Source: Streptomyces griseoluteus
GTDB lineage: Bacteria > Actinomycetota > Actinomycetes > Streptomycetales > Streptomycetaceae
DNA length: 64,000 nucleotides
Reading direction: 5' to 3'
Assembly: GCF_004784465.1 (NCBI RefSeq)
Contig: NZ_SRRU01000012.1
Location: 1-64,000 of the forward strand
Positions within the stretch are counted from its first letter, which is position 1. Every line of letters begins with the position of its first letter. The notes under the pieces were generated by a model, which was not told the origin of the DNA, ran no database searches, and worked only from the letters and a program-made list of their open reading frames with translations. Of the stretch, positions 27,066 through 36,124 are shown one piece after another. The position numbers and the translations under genes are program-made.

Positions 27066-28040
27066 ATGGGCGCCTACGATTCCGAGCTGACCCGGGTGGC
27101 CGCCGAGGCGCGGGCCGCGCTGATCCGGCAGATCGACCGCGACGGCGCCTGGCGGGCGGACCCGGTGTGGCGGGAGAGCTTCGCCGAGGTGCCCCGGCAC
27201 CTGTTCGTGCCGTACTACTACGTCGGCGTCCTCGGCGGGTACGAGCGGTACGCGGCCGACGACCCCGATCCGGCCGGGCGGGAGCGCTGGGCGCGCGGCG
27301 CCTACGCGGACGCCCCGCTGGCCACCCTCCTGCACGACGGCGAGCTGGTCTCCTCCAGCAGCCAGCCCTCGCTGATGGCGCGGATGCTGGTCGCGCTGGG
27401 TGTCCGGGACGGCGACCGGGTGCTGGAGGTCGGCACCGGCACCGGTTACAACGCCGCCCTGCTCGCCCACCGGCTCGGCGACGACTCCCTGGTCACCACG
27501 GTCGACATGGAACCGGAGATCACCGAGCCCGCCCGGCAGCACCTCGCCCGGGCCGGGTACTACCCGGTGGTGGTCACCGGCGACGGGGCGCACGGGGTGC
27601 CCGCGCACGCCCCGTACGACCGGATCATGGCCACCTGCATGCTGCCCACGGTGCCGCGCGCCTGGATCGCCCAGTGCGCGCCCGGCGCCCGGATCATCGC
27701 CCCGCTGAACAACGGGCTCCTCGCGCTGGACGTCGACGACTCCGGCCGCGCCGAGGGCCGCTTCCTGAGTACCGGCGCCTACTTCGTGCCGCTGCGCGGG
27801 GAGAGCCGCGCGGCCGCCGAGCCGATACCCACCGGCGGGCTGCCGGGGCGGGCGCGGGACCAGGAGTCGTTCCGCTTCCTGCTGGGCCTGGTCCGGGGCG
27901 CGCTGGAACCCACGCGGGCGTACGCGCTGTGGGAGAGCGCGGGCATGCCGGACCGCGAACGGTACGGCGTCACGGTCAGCGGCCGGCGCGCCTGGGCCTG
28001 GCTGGACGACCCGGAGGGCCACGCCTGGCCGCTGCCGTGA
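27066..28040 (+). CDS. PCMT-like SAM-dependent methyltransferase
   Basis: The 324-aa protein has a Rossmann SAM domain with motif I VLEVGTGTGYNAAL (about 119-132), preceded by SSSSQPSLMARML, the conserved region of protein-L-isoaspartate O-methyltransferases. A C-terminal beta-rich extension of about 100 residues follows. In actinobacteria such longer PCMT-like proteins are often peptide- or protein-modifying enzymes, so repair of isoaspartyl residues is only one option. It is divergent from glbO and convergent with the FHA gene (10-nt gap). Confidence 0.8.
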   Translation: MGAYDSELTRVAAEARAALIRQIDRDGAWRADPVWRESFAEVPRHLFVPYYYVGVLGGYERYAADDPDPAGRERWARGAYADAPLATLLHDGELVSSSSQPSLMARMLVALGVRDGDRVLEVGTGTGYNAALLAHRLGDDSLVTTVDMEPEITEPARQHLARAGYYPVVVTGDGAHGVPAHAPYDRIMATCMLPTVPRAWIAQCAPGARIIAPLNNGLLALDVDDSGRAEGRFLSTGAYFVPLRGESRAAAEPIPTGGLPGRARDQESFRFLLGLVRGALEPTRAYALWESAGMPDRERYGVTVSGRRAWAWLDDPEGHAWPLP

Positions 28041-28050
28041 ACACCCCGGC

Positions 28051-29475
28051 TCAGTCGCGGTGGACGGTGATCGTCGTCCAGGCGCCCACGTGCACCCGGT
28101 CGCCGTCCTGGAGCGGTACCGGCACGAACGGCTGGATCGGCTCGTCGGAGCCGTTGACCGTGGTGCCGTTCGTCGAGTTCTGGTCGACGACCGCCCAGCC
28201 GCCGTCCGGCTGCTGCACCAGCACCGCGTGCTGGTGCGAGACACCGGGGTCCTCCGGCGGCACCGACAGGTCGATGTCCGGGGTGTCGCCGGTGGAGTGC
28301 CGGCGGCGGCCGATGGTGACCTGGTTGCCGGTGAGTGTGCGCTGCTGCTCGGGCGAGTAGGCGGGCAGGTTGAGCCCCGCGGCCTCGGGGCCGGAGCGCT
28401 GCATCATCGCCATGAAGTAGTCGCGGTCCGGGCCGATGGTCGCGGTCCAGGTCGCGGGGCCCTGCGGGGCCTGCGGAGCCTGGGGGTAGCCCTGCGACTG
28501 GCCGGGGCCGGACTGCTGCGGATAGCCGTAGCCGCCACCGGGGCCGCCTGCGGGGCCGTTGTTCGACGGCGGCGGGGGGATCACCCAGTCGTCGTCCGCG
28601 AAGGACGGGCCACCGGCCGGGGTACGGCCGGTCTCCTGAGGGAAACCGGACGGCGGGGGAGCCTGCCGGGAAGGAGCGGTGCCGAAGGCGGAGGGCTCAC
28701 GCCCGAACGGCGGGGGACCGGAGGGGCCACCCTGACCGGAAGGACCGCCGGGACCACCGGGGCCGCCCTGCGTACCGGGGCCACCGGGGCGGCCGGGACC
28801 CCCTGGACCGCCGTAACCCTGCCCGCCACCGCGACCGCCGGGCCCACCCGGACCCTGCTGACCGGGCCGGCCCTGCGGACCGGGCCCCTGCTGGCCGGGA
28901 CCACCCTGCCCCGGCCCACCCTGCGGACCGGGACCCTGCCCGGGCCCACCGCCGAACCCCGGCGGAGGCCCCGGCCGGCGCTCCCCGAAGGGAGACTGCC
29001 CGCCCGAGGTGGGCGGCGGCGGGGACGCCGGACGGCGCTCGTTGCCGAACGGCGTCGGCCCCGAGGGCTCGGAGTCGAACGGGGGTATCGGCTCGGCCGG
29101 CCGGTTCACCTGCGAGGGCCGGGAGCCCTGGTACTCGTACCCGTCACCGCCGCCGAAGGGCCGGCTCGGCGACTGGTAGCGGGGCTGCTGCTGCCGGGGC
29201 GGGGCCGCCGGGGTGTACGAGGTGGCGGTGTTGGTCAGGAAGTTCCACCGGCACTCCTCGCAGAAGGGCGCGCCGCCCTCGCGGGGCGTACGGCACTGCG
29301 GGCACAGCTCCGCCTGCGCGCCGGGGGAGGGGCGTCCCTCATTGCGCGGCGGCGGGAACCCGTAGCCGCCGCCGGACGGGGGCGGGGGCGGAGGCACGGC
29401 ACCGGCCATGCGGTGACCGCAGACCTCGCACCAGTCGTCGGAACCCGACTGGTGTCCGTTCGGGCAGGTCGGCAT
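28051..29475 (-). CDS. FHA-domain protein with paired zinc ribbons and low-complexity linker
   Basis: The 474-aa protein has two N-terminal zinc-ribbon-like motifs (C4/H8/C16/C19 and C58/C61/C72/C75). A very long Gly/Pro/Gln-rich disordered linker (about 85-370) leads to a C-terminal FHA domain (about 380-470; GRRRHSTGDTP, VSHQHAVLV, NSTNGTTVNG). FHA domains read phosphothreonine. As last gene of the PknG/PP2C operon it is the likely partner or target of the kinase, as GarA is of PknG in mycobacteria, though the architecture differs (GarA is small and lacks zinc ribbons). Confidence 0.85.
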   Translation of the reverse strand: MPTCPNGHQSGSDDWCEVCGHRMAGAVPPPPPPSGGGYGFPPPRNEGRPSPGAQAELCPQCRTPREGGAPFCEECRWNFLTNTATSYTPAAPPRQQQPRYQSPSRPFGGGDGYEYQGSRPSQVNRPAEPIPPFDSEPSGPTPFGNERRPASPPPPTSGGQSPFGERRPGPPPGFGGGPGQGPGPQGGPGQGGPGQQGPGPQGRPGQQGPGGPGGRGGGQGYGGPGGPGRPGGPGTQGGPGGPGGPSGQGGPSGPPPFGREPSAFGTAPSRQAPPPSGFPQETGRTPAGGPSFADDDWVIPPPPSNNGPAGGPGGGYGYPQQSGPGQSQGYPQAPQAPQGPATWTATIGPDRDYFMAMMQRSGPEAAGLNLPAYSPEQQRTLTGNQVTIGRRRHSTGDTPDIDLSVPPEDPGVSHQHAVLVQQPDGGWAVVDQNSTNGTTVNGSDEPIQPFVPVPLQDGDRVHVGAWTTITVHRD

Positions 29476-29532
29476 GTCGGTGGTACCCCTTCTGCTGAGG
29501 TATCGGTGTCTACAGGGTCCCTGTCGCCAGGG

Positions 29533-30846
29533 TCACTTCTTGACGCGAACAGTCTTCGTGGACCGGGTCTCGAGTGTCATCTCGTCGGCCTCCGCGACCT
29601 TCGCCTTCAACCGCACAGTACCGGTCGGGGCGTCGACCACGTCCACCACCTTCGCAAGCAGTTTCGCAGTATCCGCGTTCCCCGACACCCCCGCCAGCTG
29701 AACGGCCCGTCCCAGTTTGGCCGTTGCTCCATCCATATCGCCCGCTCTGCGGAGATCCATCCCTTCCTTGATGGCCTGCGCCAGTTCGGCCTGACCGGTG
29801 TAGTGGGCGACTTGGGCGTTCAGCGAGGTCGAGGCCGCCATGTCGTCGGTCCACACGGCCCGTACGAGTCCCTGGGCGCCGAGGTTCTGTACCGATCCGT
29901 CCGGTCGGGCCGCCACCAGGGAGACGCGCGCGGCGAGCATCTCCTGGCCCAGCCCGGCCGCCGGGACCTCCACGCAGAGGTGGTAGTCGCGGGACTCCTC
30001 GCCCCAGGAACCGCTGGGATAGTCCCCGGCGCGCGGGCCCGCCTCGGTGCGCCGGTCGGTCAACTCCGCGACGGCGGGCGCCACTTGCTTGACGAACTTG
30101 ATGCGGGTGCCGACCGGCGTCCACACCCGCAGGGCGACGTCGGCGACCTCCTTGCCCATCGTCGACTCCATGATCCGGGTGAAGTCCTCGGTGAGCCGGG
30201 CCGGATCGGCGACGATGTCGGCGGTGCCGAGCAACGCCGAGGCGATGCCTGTGACTTCTTTCACTTCCCAGTCGGTGCCCACGCCCCGCGCGTCACAGGT
30301 GAACCGCCCGGCGCACGCGTCCAGGGTGTCCTTCAGCTCCGCCGCCGACTCGTGCTCGTTGCGGCCGTCGGTCAGCAGGATGCCGTGCCGGATCGACACG
30401 TCCGCCCCCGCCAGCAGCCGGTCGGCCAGCCGCAGCCAGGTGCCGATGGCGGTGCCGCCGCCCGCGCCGAGCCTGCGCAGCGCCTGCTTGGCCTGGGCGC
30501 GGGTGGTCGGGTCGGCCACCGCGAGCCGGCCGCCGCCCGGATAGACCTCACGGGCCACATGCGTACCGTCGACGATCCCGAAGTGCACCCCGTCGCGCAG
30601 GGTGTCGACGGCGGCGGCGGTGGCGTCGCGGGCGTTGCGCATCTTGGTGGGCGGGTAGTCCATCGAGCCCGAGCAGTCCACCATCAGCACCACGGCGGCC
30701 GAGGCGCCCGGCCCGGCGGGGGCGGTGCCGCCCCTGGCCGTCACGGTCACGATGGCGTTGACCTCGCGGCCGCCCTCCGGCAGATACTCGTTCTGGTAGA
30801 CGTCCACCGAGAACTGCGGCCCGCCCGGCTTGGCGAAATTGGCCAT
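29533..30846 (-). CDS. VWA-domain protein of the PknG operon
   Basis: The 437-aa cytoplasmic protein has a von Willebrand A domain (about 50-240) with an intact MIDAS DCSGS (57-61), a TDGRNEH stretch and TxxG-like GGGTAIGTW. The C-terminal half (about 250-437) is beta then helical, ending in a repeat-like TGQAELAQAIKEGMDLRRAG segment and a basic KTVRVKK tail. There is no signal peptide. VWA proteins usually scaffold protein complexes through a divalent metal. It lies between the PP2C and FHA genes, 57 nt before the latter. Confidence 0.82.
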   Translation of the reverse strand: MANFAKPGGPQFSVDVYQNEYLPEGGREVNAIVTVTARGGTAPAGPGASAAVVLMVDCSGSMDYPPTKMRNARDATAAAVDTLRDGVHFGIVDGTHVAREVYPGGGRLAVADPTTRAQAKQALRRLGAGGGTAIGTWLRLADRLLAGADVSIRHGILLTDGRNEHESAAELKDTLDACAGRFTCDARGVGTDWEVKEVTGIASALLGTADIVADPARLTEDFTRIMESTMGKEVADVALRVWTPVGTRIKFVKQVAPAVAELTDRRTEAGPRAGDYPSGSWGEESRDYHLCVEVPAAGLGQEMLAARVSLVAARPDGSVQNLGAQGLVRAVWTDDMAASTSLNAQVAHYTGQAELAQAIKEGMDLRRAGDMDGATAKLGRAVQLAGVSGNADTAKLLAKVVDVVDAPTGTVRLKAKVAEADEMTLETRSTKTVRVKK

Positions 30847-31016
30847 GCTGGTTCACATCCCCCTCGGACACGCCCCGCTCCCCGCGAGGCGGTGCGTTCG
30901 GGCGGACCGGTCCCCTCCGCGTCCGCCCGTCCTTCCCCGTGCCTGTCCGTACTTGCCTGTGCGTCCCCGTACGCGAGGCCCCCGCACCGCGCGCGGTCAC
31001 CCGCGCGGCGACGGCC

Positions 31017-32318
31017 TCAGGCCGATCCTGCCCCCTGCGGCGGCGTGGGGAACGGCACGACGGCCACTGTTACGTTGTCGTGGCCCCCGGCGTCCAGCGC
31101 GTGCCCCACCAGCACCCGTGCCGCGTGCAGCGGGCGGGCGGCCGCGTCCGGGGGCAGCACCTCGGCCATCTCCTCCGGCGCCTCGGCGTAGTTCCACAGA
31201 CCGTCGGTGCAGACCAGCACCACACCGGACCGGTCGGGCTTGAACGACGCGGTGTGCGGCTCCAGTTCGTAGGCGTCGGCGCCGAGCCAGCCGGTGATGG
31301 CGTGGGCCCGCTCGTCGGCGTACGCCTCCGCCTCGTTCATCAGGCCGGCCGCCACCATCTGGGCCGCCCAGGAGTCGTCCTCGGTCAGCCGGGCCGGGGG
31401 CGCGGAGCGGTCGTCCGGCACCCAGTAGGCGCGGCTGTCGCCGACCCAGCCGACCACCAGCAGGCCGGAGGCGACCACCGAGGCGACGATCGTGCAGGCC
31501 GGGGCGTTCTGGTGCGGGGCGTGCTCGCGGGCCCCGTCGGGCGCCTCGGCGAGCGCGTCCACGGCCTTCGCGGCGGCCACGATCGCCTCGTGCATCGCCG
31601 CCTGCGGATGCGTGCCGCGCGGCAGGGCCGCCAGCAGCACGTCCCCGGCGGCCCGCGAGGCGGCGGTGGACGCCTCGTCGGGGCGGGTCGCGGAGGAGAC
31701 GCCGTCGCAGACCACGGCGAGCGCGGCGGGGGAGCCGTCGGGCAGCGCGGTGTGCGCGACGGTGAAGTCGTCCTCGTTGCGGTGGTGGCGCAGGCCCCGG
31801 TCGCTGATGGCGGCCGCCGGGCCCGACTCCCGCTCCATGTGATCGCGTTCGCGGGGCTGGGCGTGCCCGCAGTTCTCGCAGTAGCCGTCGCCGTCCACCC
31901 GGCCGGCGCGGCAGGCCACGCACACCTGCGCGGGAGGCTCGGCACGCGGGTCGGGGGCCTGGAGCGGGTACTCCTCGGGCTCGGTCGGCTCCGTGGCCTC
32001 GGCGGGCCGGTCGAAGCGCACCCCGGACGCGGCCGGTTCGGGCGTGTGCAGGGGGGTGCCGCCCGAGTCGGTGCCGGGCACGTCGGCGGCCCGGTGGGCG
32101 CGCGGCTCGGTGCCGCCGGTGGTGGCCGGCTCGGGCTCGGGCCAGTCGACGCCGCCGTCCGGCGCGCCGGTCGTGGTCAGCGTCGGCTGGTCCGCGGGCG
32201 GCGCGGGCACGGCGGACAGGTCGTATCCGCACGCGCCGCAGAAGAGGTCGCCCGGTTCGAGCGGCTCCGCGCAGCTCGGGCACTTGGGCAGTGCGGCCTG
32301 CTGGGGCATCTGTGACAT
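31017..32318 (-). CDS. PP2C-type protein phosphatase with two zinc ribbons
   Basis: The 433-aa protein has two zinc-ribbon motifs (C13/C16/C27/C30 and C133/C136/C147/C150) flanking a disordered acidic Pro/Thr linker. A PP2C domain (about 168-430) follows with RNEDDF, CDGVSSA, GDSRAYW, TDGLWNY and GHDNVTV, supplying the metal-binding aspartates. It should dephosphorylate Ser/Thr residues, most plausibly those phosphorylated by the PknG-like kinase encoded 2 nt upstream. The ATG at 32318 (MSQMPQQ) is chosen; a GTG 12 nt earlier overlaps the kinase stop. Confidence 0.87.
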   Translation of the reverse strand: MSQMPQQAALPKCPSCAEPLEPGDLFCGACGYDLSAVPAPPADQPTLTTTGAPDGGVDWPEPEPATTGGTEPRAHRAADVPGTDSGGTPLHTPEPAASGVRFDRPAEATEPTEPEEYPLQAPDPRAEPPAQVCVACRAGRVDGDGYCENCGHAQPRERDHMERESGPAAAISDRGLRHHRNEDDFTVAHTALPDGSPAALAVVCDGVSSATRPDEASTAASRAAGDVLLAALPRGTHPQAAMHEAIVAAAKAVDALAEAPDGAREHAPHQNAPACTIVASVVASGLLVVGWVGDSRAYWVPDDRSAPPARLTEDDSWAAQMVAAGLMNEAEAYADERAHAITGWLGADAYELEPHTASFKPDRSGVVLVCTDGLWNYAEAPEEMAEVLPPDAAARPLHAARVLVGHALDAGGHDNVTVAVVPFPTPPQGAGSA

Positions 32319-32320
32319 GA

Positions 32321-34777
32321 CTACACCCACGTCCGGGGGCGGTAACGGTTGGCCCGTTCCACCAGGTTGATCCTCTCCTCGCCGCCGGGCGCCAGCCGGG
32401 CCAGCGTGCGGTAGGCGCGCTCCAGGCCGAAGCGGAGGCCCCGCTCGTCCAGACCGCTGCCGAGCAGCATCCGCCCGCCGGTGACCGGCCGAGCGGTGTC
32501 CTGACCCCTGGAGAGTATCCAGTCCAGGGCGCAGCCGAGGACTTCGGCCGACAACCGCTCGCGTCGCGCCGGGTCCAGCCCGTACGCGTCCAGCGCCTCG
32601 ACCTGGCCCGCCGCGGCGGTCAGGTCGTCCAGGAACGGTACGTCACCCGCGGCCGCCGTGCGTTGCCGCAGCCGTGCCCGCACCGCCGCGACCCGCGCGG
32701 CCGTGTAGTGGATGGACGACTCCGGCACCGATTCCAGCGTCCGTACGGCGCCCGCCCGGTCCCCGCCGGCCAGCCGCACCCGCGCCAGGCCGAACGCGGC
32801 GCTGACGAAACTCGGGTCGGTCGCCCACACCAGCCGGTAGTACTCGGCGGCGTTGTCCAGCTGGCCCAGGACCTCCGCGCACAGGCCGAGCGCCAGCTTG
32901 GGCGCGGCCTCGCCGGGAAAGGCGTCGTAGATCGCGTCGAAGGCGAGCGCGGCACTCTCGAAGTCGCCCGTGACCAGGGCGGACACGCCCCGGTACCAGA
33001 CCACCCGCCAGTCGTCGGGCCGCTCCTCGTCCAGCCGGGCCAGCGTCGCCAGCGCGGCCTCCCGGTCGCCGTGCTCCAGCCACGCCCGCACCCTTCTGAG
33101 CCGGGTCTCCACGCCCTGGCCGGGGGCCGCCTCCAGCGCGCCGATCAGCTCGCCCGGCGCGGAGGCGGCGAGACCGGCCAGGAAACCGGCGTCCGGGTCG
33201 TTCGGGTCGACCAGCGGCACCGGCAGCGCCAGCGCGGCGGCCGGGGCGTCGACCGGCCGGACCAGCGCGGGCGGCGGAGCCGGCGGGCGGCCGGGGCCGG
33301 GCAGCGCGCGGGCGCCGAGGCGGGACACCTCGCCGTCCAGCGCCGGGAACAACTCGGTGTCAGTCACCCGCAGTTCGGACCCGAACAGGGTCGACAGCGC
33401 GGGCCGGGCCTGCCCAGTGCTCAGCGAGACGACCTCGCGCAGCACACCGGTGAGCTGGTCGGCCATCTCCTGCGCGGAGGCGAACCGGCGGGCCGGGTCG
33501 GGGTCGGTGGCGCGGACCAGGAAGCGGTAGAAGGACTCGTAGCGGCGGAACACCTCGATGGTGTCCGGGTCGGGCAGCGAATCGGCGTAGACGGTGGTGT
33601 AGCCCTGGAAGTCGAAGGTGAGGACGGCCAGGGTGCGGCCCACCGTGTACAGGTCACTGGCCGCCGAGGGGCCGATGTCGGCGACCTCGGGGGCCTGGTA
33701 GCCGACCGTGCCGTAGATCGCGGACTCCTCGTCGTCCATGCGGCGCACGGCGCCCATGTCGATGAGCTTGAGCTGGTCCTCGGTCTGGATGGCGTTGTCG
33801 ACCTTGAAGTCGCAGTACAGCAGGTTGCGGCTGTGCAGATGGCCGAGCGCCTCCAGCGCCTCGATGCCGTAGGCGCACGCCTGCTCCACCGGCAGCGGGT
33901 CCCGCCTGCCGTCCGGGGTGCGGCGGCCGTTGGCGATCTCCTTCAGCGACTTGCCGCCGACGTACTCCATGACGATGTAGCCGTCCAGGGAGCCGGTGCG
34001 CTGGTCGAGGTGCTCGACGAAGTTGTAGATCCGGACGATGCCCGCGTGCTCGATCTCCGCGAGGAACCGGCGTTCGGAGATCGCCGCCGCCATCGCGTCC
34101 TGGTCCCCGGTGTCCAGCAGGCCCTTGAGCACCACCCACCGGTCGGACACCGCCCGGTCCACCGCGAGGTAGATCCAGCCGAGCCCGCCGTGCGCCAGGC
34201 ATCCCGCCACCTCGTACTGCCCGTGCACGATGTCCCCGGCGCGCAGCTTGGGCACGAAGGAGTACGGGTGCCCGCACTTGGTGCAGAACCCCTCGGTGCG
34301 CCCCGGCCGCTCCCCGCGCGCCCGGCCCACCGGCGCCCCGCAGTCGGCGCGGGAGCAGTACCGCTTGCGCTCGGGCACCTCCGGGTTGTCCAGCACCATC
34401 GCGCGCGGGTCGGGCCTCGGCACCTGCGGCACCACGACCAGCCCGGCGCCCAGCCGACCGCGCCCCGACGACCCGGAGGCCGAGCCCGAGCCGCGCACCG
34501 ACACCGAGCGGCCGCCGGACTTCCCCGACAGCGACCGGGAGAGCCGCCCCGACACCGAGCGCCGGGAGCGGGCGGACTGCGAGGAGCTGCGCGTGGCACC
34601 GCCGTTGATCCCGGTCGGCGCCGATCCGACCGAACCCACCGGCCCGGAGGCCGGTTTCGCGCCCGGCGAGACCACGGGGGCCAGCCCGCAGGTGTCGCAG
34701 TACAGCTCGCCGCCGCCCATGTCCTCGTAGGCGCCCGCGCAGTCCGGGCGCTGGCAGCTGCGCCGTTCCTCGCTCAC
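32321..34777 (-). CDS. pknG: PknG-type Ser/Thr protein kinase with zinc ribbons and TPR region
   Basis: The 818-aa cytosolic kinase has a zinc motif at C8/C13/C27/C30, a Ser-rich linker (about 60-105) and a rubredoxin-like motif C141/C146/C165/C168. The kinase domain (about 185-450) has AHGGLGWIYLA, Lys218 in VVLKG, catalytic YCDFKVDN (Asp323) and LIDMG (Asp340, where most kinases have DFG). A helical TPR region (about 560-800) completes it. This is the PknG order. Mycobacterial PknG controls glutamate metabolism through GarA in response to GlnX/GlnH; homologues of those two are encoded upstream here. The GTG start overlaps the upstream stop (GTGA). Confidence 0.87.
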   Translation of the reverse strand: MSEERRSCQRPDCAGAYEDMGGGELYCDTCGLAPVVSPGAKPASGPVGSVGSAPTGINGGATRSSSQSARSRRSVSGRLSRSLSGKSGGRSVSVRGSGSASGSSGRGRLGAGLVVVPQVPRPDPRAMVLDNPEVPERKRYCSRADCGAPVGRARGERPGRTEGFCTKCGHPYSFVPKLRAGDIVHGQYEVAGCLAHGGLGWIYLAVDRAVSDRWVVLKGLLDTGDQDAMAAAISERRFLAEIEHAGIVRIYNFVEHLDQRTGSLDGYIVMEYVGGKSLKEIANGRRTPDGRRDPLPVEQACAYGIEALEALGHLHSRNLLYCDFKVDNAIQTEDQLKLIDMGAVRRMDDEESAIYGTVGYQAPEVADIGPSAASDLYTVGRTLAVLTFDFQGYTTVYADSLPDPDTIEVFRRYESFYRFLVRATDPDPARRFASAQEMADQLTGVLREVVSLSTGQARPALSTLFGSELRVTDTELFPALDGEVSRLGARALPGPGRPPAPPPALVRPVDAPAAALALPVPLVDPNDPDAGFLAGLAASAPGELIGALEAAPGQGVETRLRRVRAWLEHGDREAALATLARLDEERPDDWRVVWYRGVSALVTGDFESAALAFDAIYDAFPGEAAPKLALGLCAEVLGQLDNAAEYYRLVWATDPSFVSAAFGLARVRLAGGDRAGAVRTLESVPESSIHYTAARVAAVRARLRQRTAAAGDVPFLDDLTAAAGQVEALDAYGLDPARRERLSAEVLGCALDWILSRGQDTARPVTGGRMLLGSGLDERGLRFGLERAYRTLARLAPGGEERINLVERANRYRPRTWV

Positions 34778-36075
34778 TCCTGGTCCCCCTTGCCGTCCTC
34801 GGGCGCGTACTGCTCCGGGACCTTCGGCGGGGCCAGCAGCTCGGCGGCCGCCTGCTGATAGCGCAGCACCGCCTGTTCGGCGACGCGCAGGTCGCAGGGC
34901 GCGCTCCACAGCATCCGGCGGGCCGCGTCGTACCGCTCGATCAGCAGCCGGTCCTCGGCCAGACCGTGCCGGGTGACCTTCGCCCGGTAGGCGTCCAGCC
35001 GGCCGCGCAGCTCGGCGCGGACCGCGAGCGGCGCGGTGACCGCCGTCAACGACTCGCGGGCGCGCAGCAGTTCGTCCTCCGCCCGCTGCTCGAGCGACTC
35101 CAGCAGCGGGGAGAGACGGTGCCAGCGGGCCTGGCGGCGGTACTCGGCCGCCGTCGCCAACTGCTCCTGGAGCACGGTCGGCGGCCCGCTCACCACAGGC
35201 ACCTCGGTCGCGGCGATCTTCGCCAGCACCTCACCGCGCGCGGTACGCGCCTCGGCCAGGGTGCGGTCGGCGCGGGAGAGCACGTCCCGCAGCCGGATCA
35301 GCCGCTCCTCGGCGTCCTGCCGGACGGTGAGCACCGCCTCGATCTCCCGGCGCACGTCCTCCAGCGCCCGCGCCTCCCGGTCGTACACCGTGGTGTCCGG
35401 GCGCCCCCCGCCGGGCGCCGAACCGCCCCCGGCCGGCACCCAGTGCGCCAGCGGGTCGCGGACGACGTCCTCACGCAGCTCGGTGAGGGTGCGGGTGATG
35501 CCCTCCAGGTCGTCGCCGGAGGGGTGTTCGCCCGGGCGGACGCCGACGGAGTGGGCCAGCCGACGGGTGCGCTGGAGTTCGGCGGCGAGCAGGTCGATGC
35601 GGGCGGGCAGCGCCGACCACACGGCGTCGGCGGCCACCACCATGTCCAGCGAGGACGCGTACAGCTCGTTCATCCGGTCCACCAGCGCGGCCAGCGTGAA
35701 GCTCTCGCTGAGCACGGCCGGCCCCGAGGCGCCGCCCGCCACCGTCACCGACTCCCCGCGCAGCAGGCCGGTCAGCTCCACCAGGTCCTCCCGGCTGGAC
35801 CAGCGGCGCCGGGAGCGGATCTCGCGGGCCCGGCGCAGCGCGTCGGTGTACGCGTCGAAGCAGGTCCACAGCAGGGTGATCGACGCCTCCGTGGCGGCCC
35901 ACCGCTCCTTTGTCACACCGGTCAGCTCGGCGCCCTCCAGCAGGCGGCGGCCGGCGTGGTCCTGGAGCGCGAACAGCGAGGTCTCGATGGCCTCGTGCTC
36001 CTGGCCGAGCCGCGCCAGCGCACGGTCCACCTCGTCCCGGTCCATCACCGGCCCGGCGGGGTCCGTGACGCCCAT
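34774..36075 (-). CDS. Helical/coiled-coil protein of unknown function in the PknG operon
   Basis: The 433-aa soluble protein is predicted almost all helical and rich in Arg, Glu, Leu and Ala, with long heptad-like stretches (e.g. AEERLIRLRDVLSRADRTL and around 275-400) and no TM helices or catalytic motifs. The N-terminal section (DRDEVDRALARLGQEHEAI) is also helical. I recognise no family. It lies between the GlnH-like and PknG-like genes and overlaps the kinase start by 4 nt, so it is co-translated with the kinase. A scaffold or adaptor joining receptor and kinase is a reasonable guess but unproven. AGGTGA precedes the ATG. Confidence 0.8.
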   Translation of the reverse strand: MGVTDPAGPVMDRDEVDRALARLGQEHEAIETSLFALQDHAGRRLLEGAELTGVTKERWAATEASITLLWTCFDAYTDALRRAREIRSRRRWSSREDLVELTGLLRGESVTVAGGASGPAVLSESFTLAALVDRMNELYASSLDMVVAADAVWSALPARIDLLAAELQRTRRLAHSVGVRPGEHPSGDDLEGITRTLTELREDVVRDPLAHWVPAGGGSAPGGGRPDTTVYDREARALEDVRREIEAVLTVRQDAEERLIRLRDVLSRADRTLAEARTARGEVLAKIAATEVPVVSGPPTVLQEQLATAAEYRRQARWHRLSPLLESLEQRAEDELLRARESLTAVTAPLAVRAELRGRLDAYRAKVTRHGLAEDRLLIERYDAARRMLWSAPCDLRVAEQAVLRYQQAAAELLAPPKVPEQYAPEDGKGDQE

Positions 36076-36124
36076 CGATCACCTCTCGCTGCTGTGTGGT
36101 CCATCCGGCCCGTGCGTGCTTGCT

